Shown: positions 59,129-64,000 of the stretch, piece after piece
Position numbering within the stretch: the first letter of the stretch is position 1
Layout of the letters: each line of letters opens with the position of its first letter
Program-made: the position numbers and the translations under genes
Notes under the pieces: generated by a model
Database searches by the model: none
What the model saw: the letters and a program-made list of their open reading frames with translations, nothing else
What the model was told of the DNA's origin: nothing
From: CAVYXA01 sp963846775
Lineage (GTDB): Bacteria; Verrucomicrobiota; Verrucomicrobiia; Chthoniobacterales; UBA10450
Assembly: GCA_963846775.1 (NCBI GenBank)
Contig: CAWJXB010000003.1
Span: 124,001-188,000, forward strand
Length of the DNA: 64,000 nucleotides
Direction: 5' to 3'

Positions 59129-60430
59129 ATGAAATCACGCAAAGCTGCCGTCATATTTATTCTCGTTACGGTCACGCTCGACATTCTGGCCATGGGGCTG
59201 ATCATCCCGGTCCTGCCGAAACTGATTCTCGATTTTCTTGGCGGCCAAATGACGGATGCGGCGACGTGGAGCGCTTGGTTCGCTGTGGTTTTCGCGCTGA
59301 TGCAATTCTTCTTTTCGCCATGGCTCGGCGTTTTGTCGGACAAATTTGGCCGACGCCCGGTGATCCTGCTTTCGAATCTCGGCCTTGGTCTCGACTACAT
59401 CGTCATGGCGCTCGCGCCATCAATCGGATGGCTCTTTCTTGGTCGGATTATTTCCGGCATCACCACTTCGAGCATCCCCACGGCCATGGCTTACATCGCC
59501 GACGTGACACCGAAAGAAAAGCGAGCTGGGGCTTTTGGTATGATCGGAGTCGCCTTCGGGATCGGATTTGCGTTTGGTCCAGCCCTTGGAGGTTTGTTAG
59601 GCAATTTTAATCCGCGACTCGCTTTCTGGGTCGCAGCGGGGTTAAGCCTGGCGAATTGGCTCTGGGGTTATTTCTTCGTGCCGGAATCGCTCCCACGCGA
59701 GCAGCGAAAAGAATTCGCGCTCCGGCGCGCCAACCCCGTTGGCTCGCTCACGCTCCTGCGCTCGCATCACGAACTTTGGCGACTGACCACGATCCAGTTT
59801 CTGGCCTACACCGCTCACAACGTCTTTAGCGTGTGGGCCCTCTATGGCATCTATCGCTACAGCTGGAGCCCGGGAATGATAGGAGTTTCGCTCATGGTTG
59901 TTGGGATTGTCACTGCGATTATCTCGGGAGGCTTGACTGGTCGAATGGTTAAACGCTTCGGAGAAAAGCATACGCTTTATGTCGGCCAATTTTTTGGCGC
60001 GAGCGGCATGTTTGTGGCGGGCCTGGCCAAAACCGGGGCATGGTTGCTCGCTTCGATTCCAATCATTTCGCTCTGGAACATTTCCATGCCGGCTGCCCAA
60101 AGCATGATGACTCATCGCGTGAGCGAACGCGAACAAGGCGAACTCCAAGGCGCGCTCCAAAGTATGCGCTCCATTACGTTCATTATCGGGCCGTGGTTGT
60201 TCCTGCGAATTTTCGGCTGGTTTATCGATCCCAAGAATGGGGTTCATTTGCCCGGCGCGCCCTTTTTCCTCGCCAGCGCCCTGCTTTTCACAGCAATGCT
60301 GATGGCGACGCGGGTCGAGCAGCCGGACATGGGACCAACATCGACAACCGCAATTCCTGATATCGGCACCCCGGAAGGCATGGCCTCTGGCTCAGTCGCG
60401 CCGATCATCGATCCCAAAGAAAATATTTGA
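59129..60430 (+). CDS. MFS exporter of the TetA-like group
   Basis: A 433-residue transporter with about 12 helices. MFS motif A is GVLSDKFGRRPVILLSNLG, the start (FILVTVTLDILAMGLIIPVLPKL) has the TetA-type first helix, and a C motif (GPALGGLLG) marks it as a drug:H+ antiporter. The substrate is unknown. ATG 59129 is chosen because a TTG at 59117 lies inside a heptamer repeat. Confidence 0.87.
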   Translation: MKSRKAAVIFILVTVTLDILAMGLIIPVLPKLILDFLGGQMTDAATWSAWFAVVFALMQFFFSPWLGVLSDKFGRRPVILLSNLGLGLDYIVMALAPSIGWLFLGRIISGITTSSIPTAMAYIADVTPKEKRAGAFGMIGVAFGIGFAFGPALGGLLGNFNPRLAFWVAAGLSLANWLWGYFFVPESLPREQRKEFALRRANPVGSLTLLRSHHELWRLTTIQFLAYTAHNVFSVWALYGIYRYSWSPGMIGVSLMVVGIVTAIISGGLTGRMVKRFGEKHTLYVGQFFGASGMFVAGLAKTGAWLLASIPIISLWNISMPAAQSMMTHRVSEREQGELQGALQSMRSITFIIGPWLFLRIFGWFIDPKNGVHLPGAPFFLASALLFTAMLMATRVEQPDMGPTSTTAIPDIGTPEGMASGSVAPIIDPKENI

Positions 60431-60447
60431 GCGCGCCAAGGGCATGG

Positions 60448-60855
60448 GTGATTAAAGGAGTCGTGAACCCCCTTGCCGGCCGACTGATTGTTGCGGTTCT
60501 CATCTGCTCCTGGATCGCAATTTCCAATCACTGTGCGTTCGCTGCGTTGTCCACAAATCCGGAGTCGTGGCAAGGCGAGTGCCCATTTCACCGCAAGCCG
60601 GCCAAGCCCCAGGCGCCGCCATCTGGAGCACAATGCTGCAAGACCTTGCGGGCAGTGGTTTTTGCGATGGCAAAAAGCTGGGCTCGCGACGACGCAAAAT
60701 TCTCCGACGTGGATCTTAAGTTTGTTCAGCCAACAATTGTCGCGGCCGCCCGTCATGTTCTTCCGCTCTTGCTCGACACCGGGCCACCGTGCAAAAGTTC
60801 ATTTGTTGAATTGATCCGGAGCATGCGCGCACATGCTCCGCCGCAGTTAGACTAA
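60448..60855 (+). CDS. Small exported Cys-containing protein
   Basis: A 135-residue protein with a signal peptide (LIVAVLICSWIAISNHCAFA) and a mature part with conserved-looking Cys residues (ECPFHRK; GAQCCKTLRAV). No family is recognised. It follows the MFS gene by 17 bp, and a metal-binding-domain gene follows it, so a role in metal handling is possible. The start is uncertain (GTG 60448 or GTG 60463, TTG 60427). Confidence 0.55.
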   Translation: MIKGVVNPLAGRLIVAVLICSWIAISNHCAFAALSTNPESWQGECPFHRKPAKPQAPPSGAQCCKTLRAVVFAMAKSWARDDAKFSDVDLKFVQPTIVAAARHVLPLLLDTGPPCKSSFVELIRSMRAHAPPQLD

Positions 60856-60897
60856 CGATTCGCAAGTCGCGATCGCAATGTCCTCCGCTGTAGTGGC

Positions 60898-60952
60898 AGG
60901 CGTGTCGCCTGCGTTCTTCTGCGCTCTCCAGCCGGCACGGCTGCCTCTACAG
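60898..60952. repeat. Palindromic element, best-formed copy
   Basis: The outer stem CTGTAG / CTACAG continues as GGCA / TGCC, with inner hairpins GGCAGGCGTGTCGCCTGC and CAGCCGGCACGGCTG joined by GTTCTTCTGCGC. This gives a clear three-way junction. Confidence 0.8.
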
Positions 60953-60969
60953 AAAATCAATTCACGTCT

Positions 60970-62487
60970 ATGACAAAACGCCTGCTCATTTTGGTGTGTG
61001 CAACGTCGCTCGGCGCCTCGGTCAATTTCGCGACGCCTCCACAACAATTTACCTGCCTGATGCACCCGGACGTCGTGATGGATCATCCCGGCCATTGCCC
61101 CAAATGCGGGATGAAACTTGTGCCGAAACATCAAAGAAAACGTCCAACTCCGATAAATCGCGAGCAGGCGTCCAACTCCGAACGACCAACGCCGAATCGT
61201 GCGTCGCATTCGATGCACGATGACGACCAAGAGCATGAAATGGACATGCAATCCTCCATTAACCTGGCCGATCCGATGTCGCGCGAAGCTTCGGGCACGG
61301 CGTGGCTGCCGGATTCCTCGCCAATGTATGGCCGCATGTTTATGCTCGGTGGCGATATGCTCATGTTGCACGGCGCGATTTTCCCGCGCTATACCAATGT
61401 GAGCACCCGGCGGGGCGACGACCGGATCGACGCGCCGAACTGGATCATGGGCATGTACTCGCATCCGTTAGGGGAGAATACGCAGCTCGGCGGGCGGCTG
61501 ATGATGAGTCTCGATCCGCTTACTGAAGGCGGACGCGGTTATCCGTTGCTTTTTCAAAGCGGCGAGTCGTGGAATGATCAACCGCTTCACGACCGCCAAC
61601 ATCCGCACGACTTGTTTGACGAAGTCTCAGTGAGCTTGTCGCAAAAGTTCACCGTCGATCTTAGCGGCTATTTGTATTTCGGTTATCCGGGTGAACCTGC
61701 GCTCGGCCCGCCCACCTTCATGCACCGGCCAAGCGCGATGGATAATCCGGACGCGCCACTCGGTCATCATTGGCAGGATTCCACACACGTCACTTTCGGC
61801 GTAGCGACGGCAGGCCTGCAATGGTCCCGCCTCGGCGGGGTGAAAATTGAAGGCAGCGTGTTCACGGGGCGCGAGCCGGATGAGAACCGGTACGATTTCG
61901 ATCGGCCGCGATTCGATTCGTTTAGCGGACGCGTCTCGTGGAATCCGATGCAAAATGTGGCGCTTCAATTTTCGCATGGTTACATCAAAAGCCCGGAAGC
62001 ACTCGAGTCCGATTTGAAACGGCATCGCACGACGGCATCGGTGATCTACAACCAGCCGCTCGGTCACGACAGCAATTGGTCCAACAGCTTTGTCTGGGGC
62101 CAGAATCACGACACCGGCGAAGGCAAAACGCAATCGTTCCTGATCGAATCGGATTATCAACGCGGGCGCGACACGGTTTATGCTCGCTGGGAGCGGGTGG
62201 AAAAGTCCGGCCACGAACTCGTGCTCGCGCCTGCGGATGAATCCCGTATTTTCCCGGTGAGCGCTTACACGCTGGGTTACGTCCGCGATTTAACCCACGG
62301 CAACGGGCTCGACATCGGTATCGGCAGCCAATTCACCGTGAACGATTTCCCAGATTCGCTCGATCGCTACTACGGCGACGATCTCGGTTATGCTTTCCAG
62401 TTTTTCTTGCGCATCCGCCCGTCGTTGCATAGCCATTCCGCTCACGAACACGCCGGTGCCGAGCACGTTTCCGGAATGCAAAAGTAG
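60970..62487 (+). CDS. Heavy-metal-binding-domain protein with outer-membrane-like barrel
   Basis: A 505-residue protein. After a signal peptide comes a heavy-metal-binding domain (FTCLMHPDVVMDHPGHCPKCGMKLV, about residues 28-52), a type seen in copper-export proteins. A linker with a heptamer-encoded stretch (RKRPTPINREQASNSERPTPN) and a His/Met-rich segment (HSMHDDDQEHEMDMQ) follow. The rest is a beta-barrel-like region (YLYFGYPGE; LGLQWSR-type strands) that ends in His-rich HSHSAHEHAGAEH. It probably binds or senses Cu or Ag at the cell surface. Confidence 0.72.
   Translation: MTKRLLILVCATSLGASVNFATPPQQFTCLMHPDVVMDHPGHCPKCGMKLVPKHQRKRPTPINREQASNSERPTPNRASHSMHDDDQEHEMDMQSSINLADPMSREASGTAWLPDSSPMYGRMFMLGGDMLMLHGAIFPRYTNVSTRRGDDRIDAPNWIMGMYSHPLGENTQLGGRLMMSLDPLTEGGRGYPLLFQSGESWNDQPLHDRQHPHDLFDEVSVSLSQKFTVDLSGYLYFGYPGEPALGPPTFMHRPSAMDNPDAPLGHHWQDSTHVTFGVATAGLQWSRLGGVKIEGSVFTGREPDENRYDFDRPRFDSFSGRVSWNPMQNVALQFSHGYIKSPEALESDLKRHRTTASVIYNQPLGHDSNWSNSFVWGQNHDTGEGKTQSFLIESDYQRGRDTVYARWERVEKSGHELVLAPADESRIFPVSAYTLGYVRDLTHGNGLDIGIGSQFTVNDFPDSLDRYYGDDLGYAFQFFLRIRPSLHSHSAHEHAGAEHVSGMQK
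61138..61202. repeat. Heptamer tandem repeat inside the metal-binding-domain gene
   Basis: Units GCGTCCA, ACTCCGA, ACGACCA, ACGCCGA, ATCGTGC (61168-61202), with degenerate units before. The run codes for a Pro/Asn-rich linker between the metal-binding domain and the barrel. Confidence 0.65.
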
Positions 62488-62507
62488 GACGTAGCCCGGC
62501 ACCGAAG

Positions 62508-64000
62508 CTACGGCAGGGACGTGCCGGCCTTCGCCTTCACACTTGCCGTGTCCGCTGCGTTGATGGTGCCGTTGGCATTGACGTCAGCGCGGAAATTACC
62601 GGACCCGACCGATGAACCGAGCTGCGTTTTGGTGAGGGCAACATCGGCTGCATTAACGACCCCATTCGCGCTCGTGTCGCCGATCAGCACGCCCATGGTG
62701 GCGGAAAGAGTGCCGCTAAAGTTGCCAACCGAGTCACTCACGTTAGTTAGAGTGACCGTGACATACTGGGCATTACTGACCCCCATCAGATTTACTACAT
62801 ATTGGGCAGCGTTGTTGGGATTAATGGTGCTGCTACTCACCGATCCGTTTCCATTGGTCACGCTGGCCGCACCAACATTCGCCAGAGGTTGCGAGAAAGT
62901 GAAGATCATCTTGTAGCTACCGCTGCCGAGAGCGCTGCTGCTACGGGACTCAACGCCCGGATTGCCGGTCATCGGCAAATTGATGTCGAATGTGCCGGCG
63001 CTGCCGTGCGTCAATTCGGATACGACGCTATTCAACTGCACCGGCGTAAGCCTATAGGCGACGGTAAACGGGAGAGCGGCGAAGGCGGCGCACGCTGCTC
63101 CATTGGGATAATTCTCCACCCAGACTTGAAATGCTCCGGGTGTCGCGATCTGTGCGGCGGTTACCGGTACGCTTAACTGCGTCGAATCGATAAAATTTAC
63201 CGCTGGAAATGTTCCATTTACGGAAACCACGGAACTCGGAGTGAATCCTGTGCCGTTTAGGGTTAGAGTAAAATCTCCTCCTCCGGCAAGCGCTCTCGAT
63301 GGATCCAAGCTGGTAAGCATAAGCGGCGTCCCGATCGTATTGTAGTCGGCCGCGACGAGGACCTCGTCGGTCACGGTAAGGGGCAGAGAACTCGAGGTTC
63401 CGCTAAGGTCGTATTGCCATCCGGTAAAGAGCCATCCGGAGTTAGGCGTTTCGGTGAAGGTGACGCCGGCCCCACTGGGATAGAAGCCGTCTCCGGTAGG
63501 CGAGCCGGGAGTTATTGTGATAGAGCCGGCACACGGTTGGTTGACGTAATCCGTGACATAGAACTGGGGCGTGAGGTTTGCAGTGTAGGTGCTACTGGTG
63601 GAGGGAAGAATAACGGTATGACTGGGCGTCATGGCGCCATCGCTCCAGTTGTCGAAGACAAAGCGGCTGTTGGAGCTGTAGGGGTATTCTGGTGTGTCCA
63701 CGCTCAGGGTATGACTACTGCCGGGTGTCCAGGTTGAATCGTAGAAAGCGGAAAAGTTCCTGGGCGCATAGGAGAAACCGGCATCGCCGTAGATGTAAAG
63801 GTTCGAACTAAACGGGTTGGGGGAGACATTTACGGTGTATACAGGGTCGGGAGAGAACTCGGCCGTAGTATTAACCGTTAGACCCGTGTCGGGAACATAG
63901 AAGGTCTTCGGATTCGCGCCAAGGCCGCCCGGAAGCCAGAAGGGCGCATTGTTGAATTCGTAGAAGTTTTGACCAGCATTCGGAGTGGCAGTGAGCGTGA
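62508..64000 (-). CDS. Large exported protein with InlB-like, IPT/TIG and dockerin-like domains (5' end outside window)
   Basis: At least 497 residues in the window; the frame is open to the edge (TLTATPNAGQNFYEF..), so the N-terminus is missing. Repeated W/F-G-D segments (SRFVFDNWSDGAMTPSHTV; GWLFTGWQYDLSG) resemble divergent InlB B-repeats, followed by an IPT/TIG domain (TSLDPSRALAGGGDFTLTLNG). Next comes the C-terminal beta module shared with two other genes here (ELTHGSAGTFDINLPMTG), and finally two dockerin-type loops (DTSANGVVNAAD, DVNANGTINAAD). It is probably a surface adhesin or enzyme scaffold. Confidence 0.78.
   Translation of the reverse strand, partial: TLTATPNAGQNFYEFNNAPFWLPGGLGANPKTFYVPDTGLTVNTTAEFSPDPVYTVNVSPNPFSSNLYIYGDAGFSYAPRNFSAFYDSTWTPGSSHTLSVDTPEYPYSSNSRFVFDNWSDGAMTPSHTVILPSTSSTYTANLTPQFYVTDYVNQPCAGSITITPGSPTGDGFYPSGAGVTFTETPNSGWLFTGWQYDLSGTSSSLPLTVTDEVLVAADYNTIGTPLMLTSLDPSRALAGGGDFTLTLNGTGFTPSSVVSVNGTFPAVNFIDSTQLSVPVTAAQIATPGAFQVWVENYPNGAACAAFAALPFTVAYRLTPVQLNSVVSELTHGSAGTFDINLPMTGNPGVESRSSSALGSGSYKMIFTFSQPLANVGAASVTNGNGSVSSSTINPNNAAQYVVNLMGVSNAQYVTVTLTNVSDSVGNFSGTLSATMGVLIGDTSANGVVNAADVALTKTQLGSSVGSGNFRADVNANGTINAADTASVKAKAGTSLP

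Noticed and set aside
1..64000. CRISPR arrays, tRNA or rRNA genes, insertion sequences with complete transposases
   Set aside because: None could be recognised. The repeats present have 7-bp periods or palindromic form and no spacer structure, and no tRNA arm pattern other than the tmRNA was found.

Overview
The window reads as a chromosomal segment of a Gram-negative, aerobic heterotroph of the Verrucomicrobiota, most likely near Chthoniobacterales. This placement is inferred from gene content, with no database search behind it. The supporting features are PEP-CTERM proteins, serine/threonine kinases linked to ECF-like sigma factors that begin with an 'FATTRW' motif, a B12-dependent ribonucleotide reductase, a complex I locus with two NuoM genes, outer-membrane barrels and dockerin-like surface proteins. 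Many intergenic and some coding positions also carry degenerate 7-bp tandem repeats.

Layout. 1-6.2 kb is the end of a complex I operon (nuoL, nuoM, an ORF6N-domain gene, a second divergent nuoM, nuoN). The second nuoM and nuoN each carry one extra base that breaks the frame. 6.2-11.7 kb holds a deoxyhypusine-synthase-like enzyme, a DUF1579 protein, and uvrC followed by a PBP2-type transpeptidase on the minus strand. 11.9-14.7 kb is a decaying tandem cluster of PEP-CTERM genes, one of them fused to a Kelch/dockerin gene. 14.8-20.6 kb has an ABC exporter pair, two envelope proteins and a thiolase. 20.6-25.0 kb is a signalling unit (zinc-ribbon kinase, sigma factor, receiver-like protein, TPR/receiver-like protein, HTH protein) bracketed by diverged direct repeats. 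25.1-31.3 kb has a beta-propeller/dockerin protein, the tmRNA gene with a readable promoter, a small secreted protein and nrdJ.

31.6-49 kb is mainly housekeeping: a TPR glycosyltransferase-like membrane protein, YjbQ, a beta-lactamase-fold hydrolase, PepF, ArgH with an overlapping methyltransferase, an adenylate-cyclase/TPR protein, an HTTM-like pair, FolB, a second ECF-like sigma factor, an esterase, AccA, and a LysM protein with an L,D-transpeptidase-like tail. 49-64 kb holds DUF2007 and DUF420 proteins, a large AsmA-like protein, a stand-alone NuoI, a TAT-exported phosphoesterase, an HMG-CoA-lyase-like enzyme, an FG-GAP protein, a lytic transglycosylase, an MFS exporter, a metal-binding-domain barrel protein and a second large dockerin protein cut by the window end.

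How the genes fit together. Complex I genes (with NuoI about 47 kb away) feed respiration. PBP2, the lytic transglycosylase and the LysM protein shape the wall. The kinase/sigma operon looks like a self-contained signalling pathway. Three proteins share one C-terminal module (a beta domain plus two dockerin-type calcium loops), which suggests a common surface-anchoring system whose partner is not in the window. The most unusual non-coding content is two repeat families: heptamer tandem repeats, and palindromes of about 55-75 bp that can fold as an outer stem with two inner hairpins. Both families touch coding sequence and supply residues or stop codons to real genes.
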